Origin: Pseudomonadota bacterium
GTDB taxonomy: Bacteria; Pseudomonadota; Alphaproteobacteria; Caulobacterales; Caulobacteraceae
Reading direction: 5' to 3'
DNA length: 13,639 bases
NCBI GenBank assembly: GCA_023432855.1
Contig: JAEZEZ010000023.1
Location: forward strand, 1 to 13,639
Under the pieces are notes generated by a model. The model was not told where the DNA came from and ran no database searches. It was given only the letters and a program-made list of their open reading frames with translations. This document shows positions 1 to 10,321 of the stretch, piece by piece (the first letter of the stretch is position 1; each line of letters begins with the position of its first letter). The position numbers and the translations under genes were made by a program.

Positions 1-570
1 GCCGCCGACGGCGCGCTCGACGGTCTCGGCCAGGTCGAGCGTGCGGGTGAAGGGCTCCTCCGCGCGGCGGCGGACCAGCACGTGCGCGATGCGGCGCGCC
101 TGGCGCTCCTCGCCGTACTTCCAGAACAGGCGCGAGAGGTCGTTCTCCTCGGTCTCGTTGACCACGTCGGCGGCGCTTGGCCCCTCCTGGCTCATGCGCA
201 TGTCGAGCGGGCCGTCGCGCATGAAGGAGAAGCCGCGATCCGCCTCGTCCACCTGCATGGAGGAGACGCCGATATCCAGGGCGACGCCGTCGACCAGGAC
301 CCGGCCGAGCGCGCCCAGGCCCTCGGCCATGTTCGAGAACCGGTCGCGGACCAGGGTGAAGCGCTCGCCGAACTCGCCCTTGGTGCGGAGCGCGTGCGGC
401 TCGACGCCGGGGTCGCGGTCGAAGGCGATGACCTCGGCCCCACGATCGAGAAAGGCGCGGGTGTAGCCGCCCGCGCCGAAGGTGCCGTCCACGATGGTGT
501 CGCCGGCCTTGGGATCGATGGCCGCGACCACCTCGTCCAGCAGGACCGGGATGTGCGCCTGCCCGCTCAT
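1..570 (-). CDS. rsmH: 16S rRNA (cytosine-1402-N4)-methyltransferase RsmH (MraW), N-terminal part
   Basis: This gene runs off the window at base 1; 190 codons are present, read by translating the minus strand from the ATG at 570-568. The product uses SAM to methylate N4 of C1402 in the 16S rRNA P site. The start MSGQAHIPVLLDEVV is typical of RsmH. A glycine-rich SAM motif, DGTFGAGGYT, is at residues 28-37, followed by AFDRDP, LDIGVSSMQVDEADRGFS and RDGPLDMRM, all conserved family blocks. The family is about 310 aa long, so about 120 residues are missing. The ATG overlaps the TGA of mraZ as ATGA, the usual mraZ-rsmH arrangement at the head of a dcw cluster, so the two are probably translated together from the promoter upstream of mraZ. 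Identification is secure. Confidence 0.96.
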   Translation of the reverse strand, partial: MSGQAHIPVLLDEVVAAIDPKAGDTIVDGTFGAGGYTRAFLDRGAEVIAFDRDPGVEPHALRTKGEFGERFTLVRDRFSNMAEGLGALGRVLVDGVALDIGVSSMQVDEADRGFSFMRDGPLDMRMSQEGPSAADVVNETEENDLSRLFWKYGEERQARRIAHVLVRRRAEEPFTRTLDLAETVERAVGG

Positions 571-1034
571 CCGCCGGTCTCCGCTCTTGCGGAGCGCTGG
601 CGCGTACGCAATTCGGCGAGGCCGGCGCGGGCGGCGGCGCGCTGCTCGTCGCGCCAGGCCCGGAACTGGTCGCGGTTCCAGATCTGGAAGCGGTCCTTCA
701 GCCCGACGATGGCCACCCAGTCGGTGAGGCCGAATTCCTCGCACAAGCTCTCGGGCAGGGTGATGCGGCCTGCGCTGTCGAAGGCCAGCTGGTTCATGCC
801 GCCGTAGACAACGGTCTCCAGCTGGGTGCGCAGGGGATCGCCGAAATCGAGCTCCTCGATCATGCCGGCGTAACGATCGAACAAGGCTTTGCCGCCACCT
901 TCCAGGCAGTCGGCCTCGATGGAGGGGAAGCAGAAGACGCCGTCGAAGGAGGAGGCCGCGGCGGCGCGGTACTCCTGCGGCACCACAATGCGGCGCTTGG
1001 CGTCCAGCTGTTTCTCGAATGTCGAGAGGAACAC
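567..1034 (-). CDS. mraZ: Transcriptional regulator MraZ (dcw cluster autorepressor)
   Basis: A 155-aa protein beginning MFLSTFEKQLDAKRRIVVP, which matches the MraZ start (consensus MFxSxxExxLDxKGRxxxP). It starts with GTG at 1034-1032, with GAGGG just upstream as the ribosome site. It has two SpoVT/AbrB-like DNA-binding repeats, at about residues 5-50 and 80-125. The second motif is canonical (DSAGRITLP, 86-93); the first reads DAKRR, with Arg in place of the usual Gly. MraZ proteins form ring oligomers that bind tandem TGGG-type repeats ahead of their own operon and regulate division and wall genes. Matching repeats are present at 1084-1128. The charged C-terminal tail (about residues 128-155) is Ala/Arg rich. 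The TGA overlaps the rsmH ATG. Confidence 0.96.
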   Translation of the reverse strand: MFLSTFEKQLDAKRRIVVPQEYRAAAASSFDGVFCFPSIEADCLEGGGKALFDRYAGMIEELDFGDPLRTQLETVVYGGMNQLAFDSAGRITLPESLCEEFGLTDWVAIVGLKDRFQIWNRDQFRAWRDEQRAAARAGLAELRTRQRSARAETGG

Positions 1035-1083
1035 GCGCCCTCGGACCTTCCGGCCCGCCCCCGCTACTCAAACCGTCAGCATT

Positions 1084-1128
1084 TGGGTTAACACGGGATG
1101 AAATGGGCCGCAATGACACTCAGTGGGA
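1084..1128. promoter_or_regulatory. MraZ operator: TGGGN repeats with 10-bp period
   Basis: On the plus strand TGGG occurs at 1084, 1104 and 1124, with CGGG at 1094 and a degenerate TGAC at 1114, all exactly 10 bp apart. This is TGGGN-N5 repeated: three perfect units, one with one mismatch and one with two. MraZ of E. coli is known to bind direct TGGGN repeats with 5-nt spacers. The array lies between the candidate -10 (1128-1133) and the mraZ start (1034), where binding would block transcription. The repeats read on the strand opposite to mraZ, which I believe differs from the classic cases. Confidence 0.7.
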
Positions 1129-1155
1129 TTTTAACCCTAGTGGCGGCGATGTGAC
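1128..1155 (-). promoter_or_regulatory. Candidate mraZ promoter
   Basis: On the minus strand, GTCACA (1155-1150) and TAAAAT (1133-1128) are separated by 16 bp. They match the -35 and -10 consensus at 4/6 and 5/6. Transcription would start near 1120, within the MraZ repeat array, leaving an untranslated leader of about 85 nt. This is a match by eye only; Caulobacter-type promoters often diverge from the E. coli consensus. Confidence 0.4.
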
Positions 1156-1199
1156 GCGCCGAACACTGTAAAACCGCGAACGTTTGCGGAACATCAAGA

Positions 1200-1220
1200 G
1201 TATTCACAGCCTGTGGACAG
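1200..1220. promoter_or_regulatory. Pair of DnaA-box-like sequences, inverted
   Basis: GTATTCACA at 1200-1208 (plus strand) differs from TTATNCACA only at the first base. CTGTCCACA on the minus strand (1220-1212) differs at two bases. The two face each other around the short inverted repeat CACAG-C-CTGTG. They lie upstream of the candidate mraZ promoter. DnaA acts as a transcription factor at some cell-cycle promoters in Caulobacter, but these sites are weak and could be chance. Confidence 0.25.
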
Positions 1221-1243
1221 ACTGCGGCCCAGTTTTGTTCAGA

Positions 1244-1251
1244 ATGGTTAA
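1244..1251 (-). promoter_or_regulatory. CtrA-like half-site TTAACCAT
   Basis: The minus strand reads TTAACCAT at 1251-1244, the octamer reported for CtrA binding in Caulobacter alongside TTAA-N7-TTAAC. A second half-site at the right spacing is not clear. It lies about 210 bp upstream of the mraZ start and about 60 bp beyond the rnpB 3' end. The assignment rests on one octamer and on the inferred lineage. Confidence 0.3.
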
Positions 1252-1308
1252 CGGCCAAGCTTGCGCCGCCGGCGGGCCGGCGCGCTCGGACAGGCGGAGG
1301 AAATGGAC

Positions 1309-1696
1309 GGACCAGACGGCCTGTAAGCCGGGTTTTGTCGAAGGGCCTGAGCCCCGTGACGGTCATTCCTCTGGACCGGCCATTGCTGACCGGTTCTCGC
1401 GACCTACCCGGACGCCTCGGAGCGGCGAGCTCCTGCCGGCTTGCGCCGGCGCGGCGTCCCTATTCGGTCTTGCTCCAGGCGGGGCTTGCCGTGCCGTCCC
1501 TGTCACCAGGAACGCGGTGGGCTCTTACCCCACCCTTTCACCCTTACCCTCGGCCGAAGCTTCGGGCGGTTTGCTTTCTGTGGCGCTTTCCCTGGGGTCG
1601 CCCCCGGCGGGCGTTACCCGCCGCCTTTTCGCCGTGGAGCCCGGACTTTCCTCGCCCCGCCCGAAGGCGAAGCGCGACCGTCCGGCCGTCTGGTCC
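1309..1696 (-). ncRNA. rnpB: RNase P RNA (bacterial type A)
   Basis: This is the catalytic RNA that cuts 5' leaders from pre-tRNAs. The ends are set by a perfect 13-bp P1 helix: GGACCAGACGGCC at the 5' end (1696-1684) pairs with GGCCGTCTGGTCC at the 3' end (1321-1309). Conserved region I, GAGGAAAGTCCGGGCTCC, is at 1653-1636 on the minus strand. The GGGTGAAAGGGTGGGGTAAG block with its following AGCCCACC is at 1544-1516. Conserved region V, ACAAAACCCGGCTTACAG, is at 1338-1321. The length of about 388 nt fits alphaproteobacterial type A RNAs. Ends may be off by a few bases. The amidase stop codon is only 38 bp upstream, so the RNA either uses a promoter in or next to that gene or is processed from its transcript. 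Downstream, 1267-1283 can form a GC hairpin without a T-run. Confidence 0.96.
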
Positions 1697-1700
1697 GGGA

Positions 1701-1731
1701 GCTATGTGGGGCCAAGGCCGGGCGAAAGCAA
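1701..1731 (-). promoter_or_regulatory. Possible rnpB promoter
   Basis: In the 38 bp between the amidase stop and the RNA, the minus strand has TTGCTT (1731-1726) and CATAGC (1706-1701), 19 bp apart. The second element ends about 5 bp before the first paired base of P1, the right distance for a start at the mature 5' end. Both hexamers are poor matches and the spacing is long, so position is the main argument. Confidence 0.28.
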
Positions 1732-1734
1732 ACC

Positions 1735-2490
1735 CTAGATCAGCACGCCCGTGACGGACTCCACCGCGGCCAGCTGGAGCAGGCCCATGAGCCGGGCCCG
1801 GGTCTCCCCGTCGGCCACCCCGTCGACCTGCGAGGGCCGCCAGTGGCGCTGGAAGGCAGTGACCACCGTCGCGGTCTCCGCGTCATAGAGGCCCGACGGC
1901 AGGGGCTCGTAGCCCAGACGGTGCAGGCCTGCCTGCAGGGCGTAGACGCCGACGCCGTTGTCGCCCTCCTTCAGGGCCGGCCCGGGCGCGGGCGCCGGCT
2001 CGAACCAAAGGCCGTGGCCGGCGCCGGCCAGCCGCTTCCACGGAAACAGCTCGCCCGGATCCTGCTTGCGCGCCGGCGCCACGTCGGAATGGCCGAGGAT
2101 GCGCACGTCGGGAATGTCCCAGCGCCCTCGGATGTCGTCGAGCAGGGCGATCAAGGCCTCGACCTGGGCGTCGGGGAACGGCCGGTAACCGAACTCGTGG
2201 CCGGGATTGACGATCTCGATGCCGATGGAGACCGCGTTGATGTCGGTCTCGCCCTTCCAGAAGGACTTGCCCGCGTGCCAGGCGCGGCGCTCCTCGGGCA
2301 CGAGGCGGAACAGGGCGCCGTCTTCCTCAACCACGTAGTGGGCGCTGACGCGGGCCTCGGGATCGCAGAGGCGCTCAATGGCCGCCTGGCCGGTCTGCAT
2401 GCCGGTGTAGTGCAGCACCACCATGTCGGGCGGGCCGCGGCGGGCGTCGAAGTTGGGCGAGGGACGTTCTGTGAGGTCGAGGGCCGTCAC
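1735..2490 (-). CDS. N-acetylmuramoyl-L-alanine amidase (AmpD/AmiD type) with peptidoglycan-binding domain
   Basis: A 251-aa zinc amidase that cleaves the lactyl-amide bond between MurNAc and the stem peptide. The Amidase_2 domain spans about residues 5-165. The expected ligands are visible: His27 (VLHYTGM), His134 (GHSDVAP) and Asp144 (RKQDPG), with Glu92 (GIEIVN) as the likely catalytic acid. A PG_binding_1-type domain follows at about 172-240 (KEGDNGVGVYALQAGLHRLGY, then FQRHW). The two-domain layout matches AmiD more than AmpD, yet no signal peptide or lipobox precedes the catalytic domain. The start is GTG (2490-2488), 7 bp after the stop of the upstream membrane-protein gene, so the two are probably one operon. 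It may recycle anhydro-muropeptides in the cytoplasm or reach the envelope by another route. Family is sure; location is not. Confidence 0.92.
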   Translation of the reverse strand: MTALDLTERPSPNFDARRGPPDMVVLHYTGMQTGQAAIERLCDPEARVSAHYVVEEDGALFRLVPEERRAWHAGKSFWKGETDINAVSIGIEIVNPGHEFGYRPFPDAQVEALIALLDDIRGRWDIPDVRILGHSDVAPARKQDPGELFPWKRLAGAGHGLWFEPAPAPGPALKEGDNGVGVYALQAGLHRLGYEPLPSGLYDAETATVVTAFQRHWRPSQVDGVADGETRARLMGLLQLAAVESVTGVLI

Positions 2491-2497
2491 GGCGTGC

Positions 2498-2821
2498 TCA
2501 GCGCGCGGGCTGGTCCCAGCCGTAGGCGACCCAGGCGTGGCCGACCTTGCGGGCCTCCAGCACCTGGGGGTCGTCCCCTGCCCGCGTGCGCCGGCGCAGG
2601 CGCGAGCGCAGCACGATGCCGGTGAGGAAGACGAGCACCGAGCCCACCACCGCCAGCACGGCCACCGCCACGGCGGCGAACAGGGCCAGCACGGCCCCGA
2701 CCATGACCGCGACCGCGGCGGTCACGACGCCGAAGAAGGCGGCCACGGAGCGGCCGAAGGAGCCGCCGCCCCGGGGGGACGGGAACTCGGACCGAAGCGG
2801 GATACGCGTGAATGCGTTCAT
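2498..2821 (-). CDS. Small inner-membrane protein of unknown function
   Basis: A 107-aa protein I do not recognise. A polar N-terminus (1-24, rich in Arg, Pro, Ser and Gly) is followed by a long hydrophobic stretch, about residues 25-70, made mostly of Ala, Val and Leu and long enough for two membrane helices. A strongly basic cluster (LRSRLRRRTR, 71-80) marks the cytoplasmic side, and a short soluble tail ends with VGHAWVAYGWDQ. The ATG at 2821-2819 is preceded by a strong ribosome site, GAGGTGAG (2831-2824). It lies 7 bp ahead of the amidase gene in the same direction, which suggests a link to cell wall turnover; that link is inference from position only. Confidence 0.8.
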   Translation of the reverse strand: MNAFTRIPLRSEFPSPRGGGSFGRSVAAFFGVVTAAVAVMVGAVLALFAAVAVAVLAVVGSVLVFLTGIVLRSRLRRRTRAGDDPQVLEARKVGHAWVAYGWDQPAR

Positions 2822-2857
2822 TACTCACCTCAAGCCCGCCGGCTCTGGCGGACCGTC

Positions 2858-2888
2858 ATTATGTCGACCCCAGTCTGGGCGCCGTCAA
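2858..2888 (-). promoter_or_regulatory. Candidate promoter for the membrane protein-amidase pair
   Basis: On the minus strand TTGACG (2888-2883, 5/6) and CATAAT (2863-2858, 5/6) are separated by 19 bp, which is long but tolerated. Transcription would begin near 2850 and leave a leader of about 30 nt carrying the GAGGTGAG ribosome site. It lies in the 100-bp gap after the DjlA-like gene. An imperfect hairpin (AACGGG/CCCGTT, 2903-2923) overlaps the stop codon of that gene and lacks a T-run. Confidence 0.45.
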
Positions 2889-2921
2889 CTGAAAGCGCCG
2901 TGAACGGGATTTTGTGCCCCG

Positions 2922-3611
2922 TTAAACGACGGCGCCGGCCATTTCCCGTCGCTCGCGCATCGCCTCGTCGAAGGCCTGGTTCACCGCCGCGGCCTTGGCG
3001 GTGAAGACCTCGACGAATTCCTCGGGCAGGCCGCGGGCCCGCACCCGGTCCGGATGGGTTTCGGCCAGCAGGGCCTTGCGGGCCGCCCGCAGCGCCTCGT
3101 CGGGGGCGTCGTGGTCGACGCCGAGGATGACATAGGGGTCGTCCGAAGCCGCGCCCATGTGCGTGGCCTTCACCCGCCGGTAGGTCAGCGGCGACAGGCC
3201 GAACAGCTCGGCCACCCGCTCCAGGTAGTCGAGTTCGCGCCGGGTCACCCGGCCGTCGGACACGGCGATGTGGAACAGGCCGTCGAGCACGTCCTCGAGC
3301 AGCTGGGGGCAGGCCTGGTAGCGCTTGGCCAGCCGCCGTGCGTAGCTCTCGTAGCCACGCGTGGTCTGGCGGGCGAGGTCGTAGAGCCGCTGCACGTTGC
3401 GTTCGCTGCCGGGCTCGGGCTGGAACACCTCGGAGAAGGTGGCGAACTCGTCGCCGGCGCGGCCCTCGGCCCCGGCCAGCTTGGCGCCCAGCGCGGTCAC
3501 GGCGGTCGAGAATGCGGGGTCCTCGCCGGGCAGGCCGGGCGGACACTCCGCGCACTCGGCGGCGTCAACGCGCTTCACCGCGCGGCCGGCTATGCGATTC
3601 CAGAACCCCAT
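2922..3611 (-). CDS. DjlA-like co-chaperone: TerB domain plus C-terminal J domain
   Basis: A 229-aa protein when started at the ATG at 3611-3609 (MGFWNRIAGR). The frame stays open to an upstream start at 3677, but the added residues look like non-coding sequence. A TerB-like helical domain spans about residues 30-148, including LLEDVLDGLFHIAVSDGRVT and ELDYLERVAELFGLSP. A J domain follows at about 158-222 (DDPYVILGVDHDAPDEALRAA) and carries the essential His-Pro-Asp at 186-188. This is the domain order of DjlA, a DnaK co-chaperone anchored by an N-terminal helix in E. coli. No such membrane helix is visible here, so the protein is probably soluble. Two cysteines near the N-terminus (C20, C23) form a CxxC. 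The gene ends in TAA 100 bp before the membrane-protein gene. Confidence 0.9.
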   Translation of the reverse strand: MGFWNRIAGRAVKRVDAAECAECPPGLPGEDPAFSTAVTALGAKLAGAEGRAGDEFATFSEVFQPEPGSERNVQRLYDLARQTTRGYESYARRLAKRYQACPQLLEDVLDGLFHIAVSDGRVTRRELDYLERVAELFGLSPLTYRRVKATHMGAASDDPYVILGVDHDAPDEALRAARKALLAETHPDRVRARGLPEEFVEVFTAKAAAVNQAFDEAMRERREMAGAVV

Positions 3612-3749
3612 GGCGCGATCTGATAGCAGAATTCCGGCCAAGGCGTGACCGTTCCCGCGGTTGGCGTGCACGGCCACTCCGGGCTATGACTGGACCAAAC
3701 CCCATAAGGCTCGCCGTGCGCGGGCCCCCGTGTCGAAGGATTACCCCGC

Positions 3750-4679
3750 ATGGCGCTTTCGCTGATGCTGCTCGCCCTCGCCCTCGCCGACGGCCCCCAG
3801 GAGACGATGGCCGCCGGAGAGCCGGTGACCGACCCGGCCGCCGCGACGGCGGTGGTCTCGCAGTCGGACTTCCTGCCCCAGGGCGCGCCCGCCGACGACT
3901 ACCAGTTCACCGCCTGGTGCCACGGCGTGCTCAGCGGCCATATGGCGCTGGCCGAACGCATCCAGCCGGTCATGCCGCTGGACGAGGTGCAGCAGAAGAT
4001 CGGCAAGGCCTACCTGCGCGGCTACGAGGAAGCGCTCGGCGTCGCCGATGCCTCGAAGTCGCCCGCGGACCGCGCCGAGGCCAACCGCACGCGCGAAGCG
4101 GCCCGGGCCAACTGGGACAAGGCGATGCGGGCCGAGATGCAGCTGGCGGCCGACACCTACCTGGCCTGGCAGCTGCCCGGCCGCTGCGAACACGCCGCCA
4201 AGCGCATCTCCGGCCGCGACGACCTCTTCCGCATGGAGCCCGGGGTGGGCGACAGCGAAGCCATGGGCCGCGCCGACGTGGGCGCCCCGGTGGCGAGCGG
4301 CTCGGCCTTCGCCGAGGCCGCGCCGGCCGCCGAAGTCCCGGCCGAGACTCCCCCGGCCATGGACGTGCCCGCTTCGGAGTATTTCGAACCGGTCGTACTG
4401 GCCGACCTGCCGGAGGTCGATCTCGTCCCCCGCCTGCCGGAGGCGGACGTGGCGGACGAGGCGGCCCTGATCGAGGCGGGCGCCGCCGAGGTCGCCGCCG
4501 CCCCGGCTGCGATCCCCGTCGCCGCGCCGGCAGCCCCTGCCCCCGCTCCCGCGCCTGCCCCCGCGGCTGAACAACCGGCTCCGGTCGAGCAGGCGGCGAC
4601 GGCGCGAGACGACGGCGCCGCCGAGGGCGTGCGCATGCCGCGCAGCGGCCGGCTGCTGCCCTGGGGCAAGCGCAAGTAG
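3750..4679 (+). CDS. Predicted exported Ala/Pro-rich protein, function unknown
   Basis: A 309-aa protein with no family I can name. The ATG at 3750 follows AAGGA (3736-3740) with 9 nt spacing. A short hydrophobic start (MALSLMLLALALADG) resembles a signal peptide, but it lacks a positive n-region, so export is probable rather than sure. Residues about 50-162 look like a folded helical domain with only two cysteines, C57 (AWCHGV) and C146 (GRCEHA), which could pair in the periplasm. From about 165 the sequence is acidic and rich in Ala, Pro, Val and Glu, then becomes a run of alternating Ala-Pro (about 260-282) and ends in a basic tail (RSGRLLPWGKRK). This looks like a domain on a long flexible linker. 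It diverges from the DjlA-like gene (138-bp gap) and converges with metH, with stops 3 bp apart. Confidence 0.82.
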   Translation: MALSLMLLALALADGPQETMAAGEPVTDPAAATAVVSQSDFLPQGAPADDYQFTAWCHGVLSGHMALAERIQPVMPLDEVQQKIGKAYLRGYEEALGVADASKSPADRAEANRTREAARANWDKAMRAEMQLAADTYLAWQLPGRCEHAAKRISGRDDLFRMEPGVGDSEAMGRADVGAPVASGSAFAEAAPAAEVPAETPPAMDVPASEYFEPVVLADLPEVDLVPRLPEADVADEAALIEAGAAEVAAAPAAIPVAAPAAPAPAPAPAPAAEQPAPVEQAATARDDGAAEGVRMPRSGRLLPWGKRK

Positions 4680-4682
4680 GCC

Positions 4683-8400
<3,718 letters not shown>

Positions 8401-8404
<4 letters not shown>

Positions 8405-9342
8405 GCGCAGCCCTGCCCCGCGTGTTCACGCAGGCCCAGCACGCGGCAGATGGCGTAGACGAGGTCGGCCCGATTCAGCGTGTAGAAGTGGAAGTCGGAG
8501 AAGCCTTCCTCCTCGAGCCGCGCGCACATCTCCGCGGCCACGGCGCCGGCGATCAGCCGCCGGGTGTCCGGATCGTCGTCCAGTCCCTCGAACAGGTTGC
8601 ACAGCCAGTCCGGCACCGCCGTGCAACAGGTCTGGGCCATGCGCTTCAGGCCCGCGAAGTTGGTCACCGGCATGATCCCCGGCACGATCGGAATGGTCAC
8701 GCCCGCCGCCCGGGCCTTGTCGACGAAGGCCAGGAAGGCGTCGATGTCGAAGAAGAACTGCGAGATGGCGCGGGTCGCGCCCGCATCGACCTTGGCCTTG
8801 AGGATCTCGATGTCGTGGTCGAGCGACGGGCTTTCGGGATGCTTCTCCGGATAGACCCCGACGCTGATCTCGAACGGGTGGCGACGGGCGGCCGCGGCGG
8901 CCAGTTCGGTGGCGTTGGCGTAGCCGTCGGCCTGGGGGACGTAGGCGCCGCCGAGCCCGCCCGGCGGATCGCCGCGCAGGGCGACCAGGTGGCGCACGCC
9001 GGCTTCCCAGTAGTCGTCGAGAATGGCGTCGATTTCGTCGCGCGAGGCTTCCACGCAGGTCAGGTGGGCGGCCGGGCTGAGCCCGGTCTCCGCCAGGATG
9101 CGCAGGATGGTCCGGTGGGTCCGCTCACGCGTCGAGCCGCCGGCGCCGTAGGTCACCGATACGAAGGACGGGTTGAGCGGCTCCAGCCGCCGGATCGAGG
9201 ACCACAGGGTCTGTTCGGCGGCCTCGGTCTTGGGCGGGAAGAACTCGAAGGAGACGTTGATCGGGCGCTCCGACCGCCCGCCTGCGCGCGCCACCGGCCC
9301 GAGCGGCGACAGCAGCATGGCGCGGGCTTGGGACAGGGTCAT
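8401..9342 (-). CDS. metF: 5,10-methylenetetrahydrofolate reductase
   Basis: A 313-aa FAD enzyme that reduces methylene-THF to 5-methyl-THF, the methyl donor for the MetH genes downstream. Conserved blocks are INVSFEFFPPKT (catalytic Glu33), FVSVTYGAGGSTRERTH (60-76), AHLTCVEASRDEID (92-105), VALRGDPPGG (120-129, with the folate-contacting Asp125) and ATRAISQFFFDIDAF (189-203). The length is slightly above the usual 290-300 aa, owing to about 25 extra residues before the barrel; a start at M9 is possible. The chosen ATG at 9342 overlaps the regulator stop as ATGA, which supports it. The metF product feeds straight into the next two genes, giving a complete one-carbon to methionine unit. Confidence 0.96.
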
Positions 9343-10316
9343 GCCGCGTCCTTCCGGGCGTCGCGCTGGCTGTCCGGGCGGCGCTCCCCGGTCCAGATCT
9401 TGACGGTCAGCCCCTCCTTGTCCGGCGGCAGGGTGACCGGCGGCGCGGCGTCGAGCCCGGCCTCGCCCAGCCAGCGCGCCATCTCCTCGTCGGAGAAGCC
9501 CAGGCGGCGGTGCTGGTGCTCGGCGCGCAGGAACTCCAGTCCGTGCGGGGCGAAGTCGACGATCAGCAGGCGGCCGCCGGGCCTCACCAGGCGCGCAGCC
9601 TCTTCCACGGCGGCCGGGGGATCGGAGAGGTAGTGCAGCACCTGGTGCACCACCACCAGGTCCGCGGAATGGGACGGCAGGCGGGTGGCGAAGATGTCGC
9701 CGTGGCGCAGTTCGACCTTTTCCAGCCCCGCGCGCGAGACGTTGGAACGGGCGATGTTCAGCATCTGCTGGCTGAGGTCCAGGCCGATGGACATCTTCGC
9801 CCGCCGGCCCAGCAGGGTCAGCATCCGGCCCGAGCCGGTGCCGAGGTCGACCACCCGCTCGAAGGGGCCCGGCCCCGCCGCGCGCTCCACCGCGGCTTCG
9901 ACGCTGGTCTCGGAGACATAGAGCGAGCGCAGCTCGTCCCAGCGCGGGGCGATGCGCTCGAAATACTGGGCGGCGTGGGTTTCGCGTTCGTCGCGCACCG
10001 CCTGCAGCCGCTGGAAGTCGCGGTCCGCCTCGCGCGGCTCGCCCAGCATGTCGAGCACCGTGTCGGCCAGCTTGCGGCGCGGGCCCTCGGCCGGCAGGCG
10101 GTAGAAGACCCAGGCGCCGTCGGGGAACCGCTCGATCAGCCCCGCCTCGCTCATCAGCTTCAGGTGGCGCGACACCCGCGGCTGGCTCTGGTCGAGGATG
10201 CGGCCGAGCTCCATGACCGAGAGCTCCTCCAGCGCCAGTAGCGCAAGGATGCGCAGGCGGGTCGGCTCGCCCGCCGCGCGCAGCACATCCACGGCCTCGT
10301 CAGCACTGAGGTTCAT
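9339..10316 (-). CDS. ArsR-family regulator fused to a SAM-dependent methyltransferase (SahR-like, methionine operon)
   Basis: A 325-aa two-domain protein. Residues 1-80 are an ArsR winged helix (GEPTRLRILALLALEELSVM; recognition helix about 43-55, QSQPRVSRHLKLM; wing GAWVFYRLP). The metal-site motif ELCVCDL of classic ArsR is replaced by ELSVMEL, and the whole protein has no cysteine, so thiol metal sensing is excluded. Residues about 112-290 form a class I methyltransferase fold: motif I VVDLGTGSGRM (155-165), acidic strand end GLD (178-180), motif near HGDIFA (205-210), and VRPGGRLLIVDF (244-255). It is the first gene of the metF-metH operon and follows a perfect palindrome. SahR, an ArsR-type repressor that senses S-adenosylhomocysteine, controls methionine genes in other Proteobacteria, so a SAM or SAH sensor role is likely. 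Catalytic activity is unproven. No ribosome site precedes the ATG. Confidence 0.92.
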   Translation of the reverse strand: MNLSADEAVDVLRAAGEPTRLRILALLALEELSVMELGRILDQSQPRVSRHLKLMSEAGLIERFPDGAWVFYRLPAEGPRRKLADTVLDMLGEPREADRDFQRLQAVRDERETHAAQYFERIAPRWDELRSLYVSETSVEAAVERAAGPGPFERVVDLGTGSGRMLTLLGRRAKMSIGLDLSQQMLNIARSNVSRAGLEKVELRHGDIFATRLPSHSADLVVVHQVLHYLSDPPAAVEEAARLVRPGGRLLIVDFAPHGLEFLRAEHQHRRLGFSDEEMARWLGEAGLDAAPPVTLPPDKEGLTVKIWTGERRPDSQRDARKDAA

Positions 10317-10321
10317 GGGTC

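Noticed and set aside
1267..1283. Intrinsic terminator after rnpB
   Set aside because: A GC hairpin is possible, but no T-run follows, so it cannot be called a terminator.
1035..1308. CcrM methylation sites (GANTC) in the mraZ upstream region
   Set aside because: None was found in this interval; the few seen elsewhere fall inside genes and look scattered.
1184..2625. Several plus-strand open frames across rnpB and the amidase
   Set aside because: They lie over the structured RNase P RNA and a well-supported minus-strand gene. Stop-poor GC-rich sequence explains them.
2903..2923. Hairpin AACGGG/CCCGTT as terminator after the DjlA-like gene
   Set aside because: Only 6 bp with a 9-nt loop, overlaps the stop codon and lacks a T-run.
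3612..3677. Upstream start for the DjlA-like gene
   Set aside because: The 22 extra residues show no membrane helix or conservation signal, and MGFWNRI at 3611 is a typical start.
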